Assembly: GCA_012960315.1 (NCBI GenBank)
Contig: DUBN01000084.1
Span: forward strand, 4,452-56,821
Source: Acidimicrobiia bacterium
GTDB lineage: Bacteria; Actinomycetota; Acidimicrobiia; Acidimicrobiales; Poriferisodalaceae
Reading direction: 5' to 3'
Length of the DNA stretch: 52,370 nucleotides
The position numbers and the translations under genes are program-made. Shown here piece after piece: positions 34,179 to 41,561 of this stretch. Below the pieces are notes generated by a model. It was not told the origin of the DNA. It made no database searches and saw only the letters and a list, made by a program, of their open reading frames with translations. Within the stretch, counting starts at the first letter, position 1; each line of letters starts with the position of its first letter.

Positions 34179-35260
34179 TGGTTAACCTCCTCAGGAACGG
34201 CACGCGCCTCGCCGTCAAGAAGAATTCGATATCGGCTAAAGACCCCAGCGCCAATGGCTCCGAAGAGAACAAACGCTTGCAGAATGGTCGAAACTGAGGA
34301 AGACACACCCAAGGTCTGAATGCTTTGTCCGCCGATCTGAACGGCTCCAAAAAGCAACGCGACAACCGCAACGCCCGATGGCCTCATGAGCGCCAGAGCG
34401 GCAACGATGATACCCGCGAAACCAAAGCCATTTGAGATGCTCTCAGTAAGTCGATCTGCTGTGCCTGTCAACTCGACACCTCCCGCAAGCCCAGCGATTC
34501 CCCCACTTATAACTAAGACCGTCAAGATCTTCCGAGACAGCGATATCCCGCTGTACCGGGCAGTAGCCTCCGAGGAACCCGCTATTCGAAGCTCATATCC
34601 CCATGCGGTGTATCGCACCGCCAGTGAGGAGATGACGATCACTGCCACAGCTATGAGAAGCCCGCAGTGCGCGCGACTAAACAAAGTCGGCAAGCGAGCC
34701 TGGTCGGGCAGCATTGGTGCAAGCGGGAAGTTATGAGCGCCAGGGTCTTTCCACGGTCCATGGATGAGCCACTGGGCTAGCCGTATTGCAACCTCGTTAA
34801 GCATTAACGTCGTAATGATTTCGTTGACTCCAAGCCTCGCTCGGGCGATCGCTGGTCCAACGGCGAGTAATCCACCACCCCCGAGCGCTGCTAACAGCAT
34901 CGCTACGATGAGTACCAAGCCAGGCCAATCCCCTCCGATTCTGGCAACCCATGAAGCCGCAATTGCGCCTGCCATAATCTGGCCTTCAGCGCCGATATTC
35001 CAGAGGCCCATAGAACCGGCAACTGCTACCGCAAGTCCTGCTAACCCGAGAGGAACCGCTCGATTGAGTGTCACTGCCCAAGCGTCAGGACTACCAAGTG
35101 ATGCCTCAAACATTCTCGAGTAGATCCGCACAGGATCATGACCGGCGCCTAGAAGAAGCAGGGTGCCGACGAACAGTGCGATGGTCAGTCCGATCGCAAA
35201 GGCAAGAGGTTGACCACCTGGAAGAGGGGCCTCGCGGAGGTGTAGCCGAGGACGTTTCAT
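34175..35260 (-). CDS. ABC transporter permease of the BMP/nucleoside-type importer (first permease)
   Basis: This 361-residue membrane permease has LNRAVPLGLAGLAVAVAGSM, LWNIGAEGQIMAGAIAASWV, RLGVNEIITTLMLNEVAIRL and the coupling-helix region AVRYTAWGYELRIAGSSEATARYSG. These are typical of the NupP/YufP partner permease. It overlaps the ATPase stop (ATGA) and the next permease start (GTGA), so translation of all three cytoplasmic/membrane components is coupled. Together they should form the membrane pore of a nucleoside- or nucleobase-type importer; the ligand is inferred only from family and neighbours. Confidence 0.88.
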   Translation of the reverse strand: MKRPRLHLREAPLPGGQPLAFAIGLTIALFVGTLLLLGAGHDPVRIYSRMFEASLGSPDAWAVTLNRAVPLGLAGLAVAVAGSMGLWNIGAEGQIMAGAIAASWVARIGGDWPGLVLIVAMLLAALGGGGLLAVGPAIARARLGVNEIITTLMLNEVAIRLAQWLIHGPWKDPGAHNFPLAPMLPDQARLPTLFSRAHCGLLIAVAVIVISSLAVRYTAWGYELRIAGSSEATARYSGISLSRKILTVLVISGGIAGLAGGVELTGTADRLTESISNGFGFAGIIVAALALMRPSGVAVVALLFGAVQIGGQSIQTLGVSSSVSTILQAFVLFGAIGAGVFSRYRILLDGEARAVPEEVNQ

Positions 35261-36798
35261 GGTTGAGAAATGGCCGTAGTGTCGGCGAGCATCGCCAGGC
35301 CAACTTCTTGTCTGGACGCGGTCCGGGGATCGAACTCTCCGCGGATATTTCCGCCCTCCATAACGAGAAGTCTGTCTGTCAACGTTAAGAGTTCGTCCAA
35401 ATCTTCGGAAATCATGAGCACCGCTGCTCCGGCGTTGCGTCGCTCAAGTAGTAAATCTTGGATTGCTTTAACGCCCTGAACGTCAAGACCGCGAGTGGGC
35501 TGAGCGGCTACTACCACCGAAGGCTGACTATCGAGCTCCCTACCTACCAAAAGACGTTGGAGGTTGCCTCCAGAAAGTGCCGCAATTGGTCCATCAACGT
35601 CACCTGACCGAACCCCGAAACGCTCGATTATGCCTTTGCAGTATGACAACGCCTTCTCCGCCACAATGAATGGGCCTCGCCGTTGCTGGCGATACACACG
35701 CAGAATCGCGTTGTCGGTTATGGAAAGACGCGGGGCGAGGCCAACACCGAGCCGGTCCTCGGGTATGTAACAAAGGCCTGACAGAAACCGTTGCCGTGGG
35801 CTAGCGGTGGTCATGTCGGCGTCGTTCATGATCAACGAGCCTCGCGTTGACGGTCTTAAGCCTGCAATCACATCTGCCAATTCGCGTTGGCCATTCCCAG
35901 CTACGCCAGCGATGCCCACGATTTCGCCTGAATTGATTTGAAAACTGACGTCGGAAAATGCGTCAATTCCGCGATCTCCACGGGCGCTGAGTTCCTTTAG
36001 CTCCAGTAATGCAACTCCCGGGGTTGCGGCCGCGGGGCGGTCGGGGGTGGTTGGCGAGGCGCCAACCATCAGGCGTGCTAGTTCGGTTGAATCTGTTGTT
36101 GCCATATCCAACGAACTTGCCACTGTCTTGCCCAGTCGCAGAACGGTGGCTTCGTCACAAATTCCTGACACCTCATGCAGTTTGTGACTTATGAAAATGA
36201 TACAGCGGCCATCATCTGCCATTCGACGCAGGATCTCACCCAGCTCATGTACCTCGTCGGGTGTGAGCACGGTGGTCGGTTCATCAAGAATCAGCACCTG
36301 TGCGTCGCGCCATAAAACTTTGAGGATTTCGACTTTTTGGCGTTCGCCCATTGATAGCTGCCATAACGGTTGCGCTGGATCCACCCTCAGGCCGAATTTG
36401 TCTGCCATGGCAGCGACTCTCGCCTCTATCTGGCGGGTTTTAATCACAGAAGGCGCCGAGCCAAGAACAACATTTTCCGCTACCGAAAAGGAGGGGATTA
36501 GACGGAACTCTTGGTGGACCATGCCGATGCCAGCCGATAACGCGTCGGCCGGGTTTCGGAACTGGTGAGCGCGACCGTGAAGTTTAAGCTCGCCACGATC
36601 TGGCCGGTATACCCCCGCCAGTATGTTCATAAGGGTGGACTTACCAGCGCCGTTTTCTCCAAGAAGAGCGTGGATCGTTCTAGGGCGAACGTTCAGTTCG
36701 ACTCCAGCGTTGGCAACAACTCCCGGGAACGTTTTCCATACTTCGGATAGTTGAACCGCAAGCTGTGATTCATCCGTCGGAGATGGGGTTTGTGTCAT
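35257..36798 (-). CDS. ABC transporter ATP-binding protein with two nucleotide-binding domains
   Basis: This 513-residue protein contains two ABC cassettes. The first has a good Walker A (LLGENGAGKSTLMN), signature (LSMGERQK) and Walker B (LILDEPTTVLT). The second has a degenerate Walker A (GVAGNGQREL) and the signature LSGGNLQRL; its Walker B region reads VVVAAQPTRGLDVQG, with Gln at the usual Glu. This asymmetric pattern is normal for the RbsA/NupO family, where only one site hydrolyses ATP efficiently. It starts 93 bases after the binding-protein gene, with a strong hairpin in between. Confidence 0.92.
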   Translation of the reverse strand: MTQTPSPTDESQLAVQLSEVWKTFPGVVANAGVELNVRPRTIHALLGENGAGKSTLMNILAGVYRPDRGELKLHGRAHQFRNPADALSAGIGMVHQEFRLIPSFSVAENVVLGSAPSVIKTRQIEARVAAMADKFGLRVDPAQPLWQLSMGERQKVEILKVLWRDAQVLILDEPTTVLTPDEVHELGEILRRMADDGRCIIFISHKLHEVSGICDEATVLRLGKTVASSLDMATTDSTELARLMVGASPTTPDRPAAATPGVALLELKELSARGDRGIDAFSDVSFQINSGEIVGIAGVAGNGQRELADVIAGLRPSTRGSLIMNDADMTTASPRQRFLSGLCYIPEDRLGVGLAPRLSITDNAILRVYRQQRRGPFIVAEKALSYCKGIIERFGVRSGDVDGPIAALSGGNLQRLLVGRELDSQPSVVVAAQPTRGLDVQGVKAIQDLLLERRNAGAAVLMISEDLDELLTLTDRLLVMEGGNIRGEFDPRTASRQEVGLAMLADTTAISQP

Positions 36799-36828
36799 TA
36801 ACAGAGCACCCTGATTTATTCGAACGCG

Positions 36829-36869
36829 TTAGCGGCGTCGACGTGGATGATCCCCGCCGACGCCGCTAA
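36829..36869 (-). promoter_or_regulatory. intercistronic 12-bp-stem hairpin in the importer operon
   Basis: TTAGCGGCGTCG at 36829-36840 is perfectly complementary to CGACGCCGCTAA at 36858-36869, enclosing a 17-base loop with two further possible pairs. It lies in the 93-base gap between the binding-protein stop and the ATPase start. On the minus-strand transcript it is not followed by a T-run, so it looks like an mRNA-stabilising or partial-attenuation element rather than a complete terminator. Such elements commonly let the binding protein outnumber the membrane components. Confidence 0.7.
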
Positions 36870-36891
36870 GTACTGTTGCCAGCTGATTGTC

Positions 36892-37971
36892 TCAGCCGGT
36901 AGAACCAATCACACCTTCAACGAAGAACATCATGCCGAGCATGGTTCCGTCGTCCATGACTTCTCCCGCGCCAAGGACCTGATTGCCGTCTTGGTCGTTG
37001 AGTGGACCGGTGAACGGGTGAAGGTCGCCTGCAATGATCGCGGCCTTCGCTTCCATGACCATGTCAACTACAGATTGGTCAACGTCGCTTGCTATGGGTG
37101 CAAGATCGACTGTCCCATCCGCCATCGACCCCCAGAACGAGGTAGGCGAGTAGTTACCGGCCTTAGCGGCCTCAATAATTTCGACGTACCGAGGACCCCA
37201 GTTCCAAACGGGGGCGGTCAGGAATGCGTTTGGCGCAAAGGCACTCATATCAGAGTTATAGGAAACCCATCGTGCCCCTGCGGCTTCAGCCTTTTCACCA
37301 GCCGCTGTTGAATCCTGGTGCATTGCAATGACATCTGCTCCCTTGTCCAGCATTGCTTGAGCAGAGTCGCCTTCAACAGCAGGGTCAAACCAAGTGCTGG
37401 TCCAAATAACTTCGACCTGAGCACTCGGGTTCGCCGCTTGAACGCCAAGGGTGAAAGCGTTGATTCCCCTGATGACCTCTGGGATTGGGAAAGCAGCTAC
37501 GTAACCAATCAGGCCCGATTGCGTCGTCGCCCCGGCGACCATGCCCGAAAGGTAACGAGGCTCGTACATCCTTCCGAAGGTGTTACCGAAGTTGGTGTCG
37601 TTCATCTTGTAGCCAGAAACATGCTCAAAGACCACGTCTGGGTATTCATCAGCAAGTGCCAACATGTCGTCCATGTAGCCGAATGATGTACCGATGATTA
37701 CGTTGAATCCTTGGTCTATGAAGTCGCGGACGTAATTGGCAAAATCCGCTGTTCCCTCTGGAACAGCCTCTACATAAGCCGTCTCAACGCCAGTTTTTTC
37801 TTCCGCGTACTGGCGACCTACATCGTGCGCATAGGTCCAACCGGCATCACCGACTGGGCCGACGTACACAAACGCCGCCTTCGTGTCTGCTTTGTCGTCT
37901 GATCCGCAACCCGTAAGTGCAAAACCCAGTCCGACACAGACTGCCAACAACGCTGCAATCTTGCTCCGCAT
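36892..37971 (-). CDS. BMP-family ABC substrate-binding lipoprotein
   Basis: This 359-residue protein starts at ATG 37971 (the frame is open further upstream, but the signal peptide fixes the start). The signal peptide ends in the lipobox LTGC (Cys at about 22), followed by a GSDDKAD linker. The mature part has the basic membrane protein (BMP/PnrA-like) pattern: VYVGPVGDAGWTYAHDVGRQYAEE, FDQG-like DFIDQGFNVIIGTSFGYMDDML, YLSGMVAGATTQSGLIGYVA and FTLGVQAANPSAQV. BMP proteins bind nucleosides or purine-like ligands and deliver them to the permeases encoded next. Two palindromes lie just upstream. Confidence 0.92.
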   Translation of the reverse strand: MRSKIAALLAVCVGLGFALTGCGSDDKADTKAAFVYVGPVGDAGWTYAHDVGRQYAEEKTGVETAYVEAVPEGTADFANYVRDFIDQGFNVIIGTSFGYMDDMLALADEYPDVVFEHVSGYKMNDTNFGNTFGRMYEPRYLSGMVAGATTQSGLIGYVAAFPIPEVIRGINAFTLGVQAANPSAQVEVIWTSTWFDPAVEGDSAQAMLDKGADVIAMHQDSTAAGEKAEAAGARWVSYNSDMSAFAPNAFLTAPVWNWGPRYVEIIEAAKAGNYSPTSFWGSMADGTVDLAPIASDVDQSVVDMVMEAKAAIIAGDLHPFTGPLNDQDGNQVLGAGEVMDDGTMLGMMFFVEGVIGSTG

Positions 37972-37989
37972 TTCTACCGCCCTATCTAT

Positions 37990-38005
37990 GGTTCGACATC
38001 GAACC
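37990..38005. promoter_or_regulatory. operator-like palindrome GGTTCGA-N2-TCGAACC
   Basis: A perfect inverted repeat with 7-base arms and a 2-base centre, 19-34 bases upstream of the binding-protein start codon. Placement next to a possible -10 hexamer suggests a repressor site controlling the importer operon. The half-site GGTTC/GAACC recurs at 39379-39393 near the M20 hydrolase start. Confidence 0.5.
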
Positions 38006-38006
38006 C

Positions 38007-38019
38007 TGGCATCATGCCA
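38007..38019. promoter_or_regulatory. operator-like palindrome TGGCAT-C-ATGCCA
   Basis: A perfect 6-base-arm inverted repeat with a single central base, immediately upstream of the GGTTCGA palindrome and 36-48 bases before the binding-protein start. It could be a second regulator site, or part of one composite operator. No regulator gene is encoded in the window. Confidence 0.42.
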
Positions 38020-38291
38020 CACCCTGACATCCAAAAGAGCCCTTCGGCCTCAGCACCGAACGTGCTCAAGACCGCCGATGTATCAGCCCGCCGCCGAGTC
38101 GAAGGTATTGAGCTTTACTACAACCCGCTGGGAGACTGACATTGGTGTTTTGTGCTGCGTTCATTAGAACACGAAGGCCTCTGTCGATACTGATGAGGTG
38201 GCCAATATTTCATCTGCTGGGAAAAGACGAAAGTGTCGCGGCAACTTGGAAGTACCCACTAAACGTCGTTGCGGCTCAGTGTCGAATCGGG

Positions 38292-39296
38292 CTAGGCGTT
38301 TCCGTCCCACTCGGCGAAGGCATCGATCGTGGCGCGCACATCCCCTAAGGGGTACAACACTGGGGAGGTGCAACCATTAGCGATGTAGCCGGCCACCGCC
38401 TCGCGGGCGTCATCGGGGGTTCCTGACGCGGTGAGCATTTGGACTATCTCGTCAGGCACCAATTTGGCGGCAGCTTCCACCTGTTCATGAGTAGCTGGCC
38501 AAGTCAAAACTTGACCTACCGATTCGAGCAACGATTTTGGTACCCCTGAAGCCTCCATGATGTGGGGTTGTTGTCCCAGGTACTGCGCGACCATATTTCT
38601 CGCCATGTCCAAAGCCACCTGCCGGTCTTCATGGACCGAACAGACAACTAACTGTGGACGGTCGATCTGGTCGACTGAGCGCCCGCTTCTCGCTGCTCCT
38701 TGCTGCAAAGCTTCCATTGCTCGGGCGTTGTAGTCGGGGGAAACCAAATAATTGAGTAGGACACCGTCTGCTATCTCACCTGTCAACTCCATCATTTTCA
38801 TTCCTGTCGCGCCGATGTAGATCGGTACGTTTTTAGGTTGACGTTCTTGATAGACGTAATCCAATTCGACGCCATCGAGTTGTACAAATTCCCCGTTGAA
38901 GGTCACGGTTTCGTTGGCCAAGAGGGCGCGGACGACCTCAACAACCTCACGCATCACCTGTAGCGGGCGTCGGCGTGAAATTCCAACCTTGGCAGCCAGC
39001 GGATCCCACCAAGCCCCCAAACCACACAAGATTCGGTTCGGAGCTAAATCATCAAGCGTGGCAAACATCGACGCCAACCGGGCGGGGTTACGGGTCCAAA
39101 CATCCATAACCCCTGACCCAATCTTGATTCGCTTAGTCGTTGCCGCAAACGCAGCCATCGGCACAGACGCCTCACGAACCAATCGTGAGTCGGCTTGCCA
39201 AACAGCATCAAATCCGCGATTTTCTGCGTATTGCGCGAATTCGATTGCCTCAGTAATGGGATGAGCATCTTGGAGGTACAAAGCGGGGCGAATCAC
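38292..39296 (-). CDS. LLM class oxidoreductase (methylene-H4MPT reductase-like)
   Basis: About 334 residues from GTG 39296, chosen because GGAG lies five bases upstream and the protein then begins [20 protein letters not shown], the usual opening of the Mer-like LLM group; a GTG at 39350 would add 18 residues. Other family segments are [32 protein letters not shown] and [21 protein letters not shown]. The cofactor is likely F420 or FMN. It is divergent from the M20/carbamoylase/Mo-hydroxylase operon and upstream of the importer, so it may act on the same imported compound. Confidence 0.83.
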   Translation of the reverse strand: MIRPALYLQDAHPITEAIEFAQYAENRGFDAVWQADSRLVREASVPMAAFAATTKRIKIGSGVMDVWTRNPARLASMFATLDDLAPNRILCGLGAWWDPLAAKVGISRRRPLQVMREVVEVVRALLANETVTFNGEFVQLDGVELDYVYQERQPKNVPIYIGATGMKMMELTGEIADGVLLNYLVSPDYNARAMEALQQGAARSGRSVDQIDRPQLVVCSVHEDRQVALDMARNMVAQYLGQQPHIMEASGVPKSLLESVGQVLTWPATHEQVEAAAKLVPDEIVQMLTASGTPDDAREAVAGYIANGCTSPVLYPLGDVRATIDAFAEWDGNA

Positions 39297-39375
39297 GAAA
39301 TCTCCAACGAGGTAGCGGTCAACGAACACTAACGAAGTATCCGCGCACACGAATAATTAGCCATTTGGTGCCCTA

Positions 39376-40647
39376 ATGAGGTTCAATGAACCTATGGATT
39401 TGCCGCACGGTTCATCGGTTTCGATCAACGGAGCGAGGCTCGTTGACAGGATCAATGAACTCGCACAAATTGGGGCGATCGACGGAACCCGGGGCTGTTC
39501 GCGGCTGGCCTTCAGCGACGCCGACCTCGAAGGCCGAGACCTAGTTGTCACTTGGATGCGCGATCTCGGTCTCACAGTAACAATTGATGCTGTCGGGAAC
39601 GTCATTGCATCCACCAGCAGCGACGGTGCCGCTGGCGCAGTGATGACTGGGTCGCACATAGACACGGTAGGAACCGGAGGCCGATATGACGGCAACCTCG
39701 GCGTTTTAGCGGGCCTGGAAGTCATCGAGGCAACTCTTGCAGCAGGTATTGATCTGCAACGCCCCCTAGCAGTCGCCTTCTTTTCGAATGAAGAGGGGTC
39801 TCGCTACCCACCCGACATGATGGGAAGCCTCGCCTACGTAGGCGGCATGAGCGTCGAATCAGTGCTGGAAGTCAAAGGTGCTGACGGAACTGTGGTGGGG
39901 CAAGAACTAGAACGCATCGGTTATCGAGGCCCCGCACCATGCCCCGGAGCGGTACCCCATGCCTACGTGGAGTTGCATATCGAGCAAGGACCGGTATTGG
40001 ACCGAGCAGGCCTCTCAATCGGCGTGGTCGAAGGCGTCCAAGGCATTTCTTGGACTGAGTTGCTTCTTACCGGTCAATCAAACCATGCAGGGACAACACC
40101 GATGACCCTTCGTCGTGATCCAATGGCGGTAGCAGCCGCTGTTACCGTGGCAGCACGCGATATTGCCCTTGAGCTCGGTGGAACTCAGGTCGCGACTGTA
40201 GGGTCACTTACCCTTCATCCGAACCTCGTGAACGTCGTCCCAGCACACGTAACTATGACCATCGACTTACGAAACACCGACGAAGAAGCTCTCCAGTTCG
40301 CCGAACGCGATTTGGAGAAACGAACAGCGCAACTAGCAAAAGCCGAAGGTGTCGAGGTAAAGAGCCGGACCCTGGCTCGCTTCGAACCTGTGGAGTTTGA
40401 CAGCAGAGTCGTGGATCAAATCGAGCAGTTGGCAACAACGCGTGGTCTATCCACAAAGCGCATGCCCTCCGGCGCTGGGCATGACGCTCAGATGCTGGCC
40501 AGAATCTGCCCGACTGGCATGATTTTTGTTCCGAGCGTCGATGGGATCAGCCACAATCCCGCTGAACACACTGACGAGCAAGATTTGATAATTGGAACCC
40601 AATTGCTAGCAGACACTTTGCTTGCGTTAACGGAGGTGACCTGGTGA
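39376..40647 (+). CDS. M20-family N-carbamoyl-L-amino-acid hydrolase / allantoate amidohydrolase
   Basis: This 423-residue zinc hydrolase of the HyuC/AllC type (slightly shorter if ATG 39394 is used) has metal-site motifs TGSHIDTVGTGGRYDGNLG (His94, Asp105), FFSNEEGSRYPPDMMG (Glu139, Glu140) and YVELHIEQGPVLDRAG. The lid-domain SNHAGTTPMTLRRDPM and C-terminal SGAGHDAQMLA, then GISHNPAEHT, complete the family pattern. These enzymes release ammonia and CO2 from N-carbamoyl amino acids or allantoate. It overlaps the next gene by 4 bases and heads a four-gene operon. L-carbamoylase and allantoate hydrolase cannot be separated here. Confidence 0.88.
   Translation: MRFNEPMDLPHGSSVSINGARLVDRINELAQIGAIDGTRGCSRLAFSDADLEGRDLVVTWMRDLGLTVTIDAVGNVIASTSSDGAAGAVMTGSHIDTVGTGGRYDGNLGVLAGLEVIEATLAAGIDLQRPLAVAFFSNEEGSRYPPDMMGSLAYVGGMSVESVLEVKGADGTVVGQELERIGYRGPAPCPGAVPHAYVELHIEQGPVLDRAGLSIGVVEGVQGISWTELLLTGQSNHAGTTPMTLRRDPMAVAAAVTVAARDIALELGGTQVATVGSLTLHPNLVNVVPAHVTMTIDLRNTDEEALQFAERDLEKRTAQLAKAEGVEVKSRTLARFEPVEFDSRVVDQIEQLATTRGLSTKRMPSGAGHDAQMLARICPTGMIFVPSVDGISHNPAEHTDEQDLIIGTQLLADTLLALTEVTW
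39379..39393. promoter_or_regulatory. operator-like palindrome AGGTTCA-A-TGAACCT at the M20 gene start
   Basis: A perfect 7-base-arm inverted repeat with one central base, ending directly before the alternative start ATG 39394. It shares GGTTC/GAACC half-sites with the palindrome at 37990-38005, though with a different spacing. If the gene starts at 39376 the palindrome would be within its first codons; if at 39394 it is leader sequence. Confidence 0.42.
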
Positions 40648-41561
40648 GATCATTGCGGGTTGGCGCAGCACAGCTTGGTCCCATAACGAGAGACGCCGGT
40701 AGAAGCGAGGTGGTGGATCGGCTAGTAACTCTGATGCGCCGAGGTAGCGACGCGGGGTGCCAATTAATCGTCTTCCCTGAGTTAGCACTCACCACGTTTT
40801 TCCCTCGGTGGTATTTAGACGACGTTCCCGAGGAGCTTGACTCTTACTACGAAACTGAAATGCCAGGGCCTCAGACCCAACGTCTATTTGACGCAGCAAA
40901 GTCCCTCGGCGTTGGATTTTATCTCGGTTACGCCGAATTGACCCCCGAAGGGAAGCGTTACAACAGTTCAGTTTTAGTTGAACGAGACGGGTCAATTGTT
41001 GGCCGGTACCGCAAGGTTCACCTGCCCGGGCACGAAGAACACGAACCAGATCGACCATTTCAGCATCTGGAGCGAAGATACTTCGAAGAGGGCCCAGAGG
41101 GGTTTAACGTCTGGGACGCGTTCGACGGGATCATGGGCATGGCCCTTTGTAATGACCGTCGTTGGCCCGAGACGTACCGCGTAATGGCCCTCCAAAACGT
41201 TGAAATGATCCTTATTGGCTACAACACCCCGTTGCATTACGCACCGGATCCATCACAGAATCCTCTGCAGTCATTTCACAATCGTCTCGTCATGCAAGCG
41301 GGCGCATATCAGAACGGAACCTGGGTCGTTGGGGTTGCTAAAGGTGGTGTTGAGGAGGGAGTCGAGTCTTTAGCGCAATCAATGATTATCGCACCATCAG
41401 GCCAAATTGTTGCCGAAGCCGTGACGACCGGCGACGAACTTCTGGTAGCTGACTGCGATCTCGACTGGTGCAAGCATTACAAAGAAACGCTTTTTGATTT
41501 TGATCGTTACCGCCGCCCCGAAATGTACGAACTGATTACGCAACCGAAAAACAAACAATGA
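40644..41561 (+). CDS. N-carbamoyl-D-amino-acid hydrolase-like carbon-nitrogen hydrolase
   Basis: This 305-residue nitrilase-superfamily enzyme has Glu46 in FPELALTTFFPRW, Lys124 in RYRKVHLPGH and Cys169 in ALCNDRRWPE. The sequence also carries SYYETEMPGP and RPFQHLERRYFEEG and ends in a C-terminal YKETLFDFDRYRRP. It follows the Agrobacterium D-carbamoylase pattern closely over its whole length. That enzyme hydrolyses N-carbamoyl-D-amino acids to the amino acid, CO2 and ammonia. GTG 40644 overlaps the M20 stop (GTGA), and its stop overlaps the Mo-hydroxylase start (ATGA). No hydantoinase is encoded in the window to supply the usual substrate, so the real substrate may be a carbamoyl product of ring opening. 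Confidence 0.88.
   Translation: MRSLRVGAAQLGPITRDAGRSEVVDRLVTLMRRGSDAGCQLIVFPELALTTFFPRWYLDDVPEELDSYYETEMPGPQTQRLFDAAKSLGVGFYLGYAELTPEGKRYNSSVLVERDGSIVGRYRKVHLPGHEEHEPDRPFQHLERRYFEEGPEGFNVWDAFDGIMGMALCNDRRWPETYRVMALQNVEMILIGYNTPLHYAPDPSQNPLQSFHNRLVMQAGAYQNGTWVVGVAKGGVEEGVESLAQSMIIAPSGQIVAEAVTTGDELLVADCDLDWCKHYKETLFDFDRYRRPEMYELITQPKNKQ

Larger units (their letters stand above)
37972..38291. other. 320-base non-coding region upstream of the importer operon
   Basis: No convincing gene is present between the LLM gene stop and the binding-protein start. The part next to the binding-protein gene holds two palindromes (annotated separately) and a TAGATA hexamer at 37983-37988 on the minus strand that could be a -10 box. 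The remainder shows no recognisable element. It is the longest gene-free stretch in the window. Confidence 0.6.

Noticed and set aside
39376..41561. Complete hydantoin-utilisation (hyu) operon
   Set aside because: Both carbamoylase types are present, but no hydantoinase, dihydropyrimidinase or hydantoin racemase gene is in the window, so a classical hyu pathway cannot be claimed.
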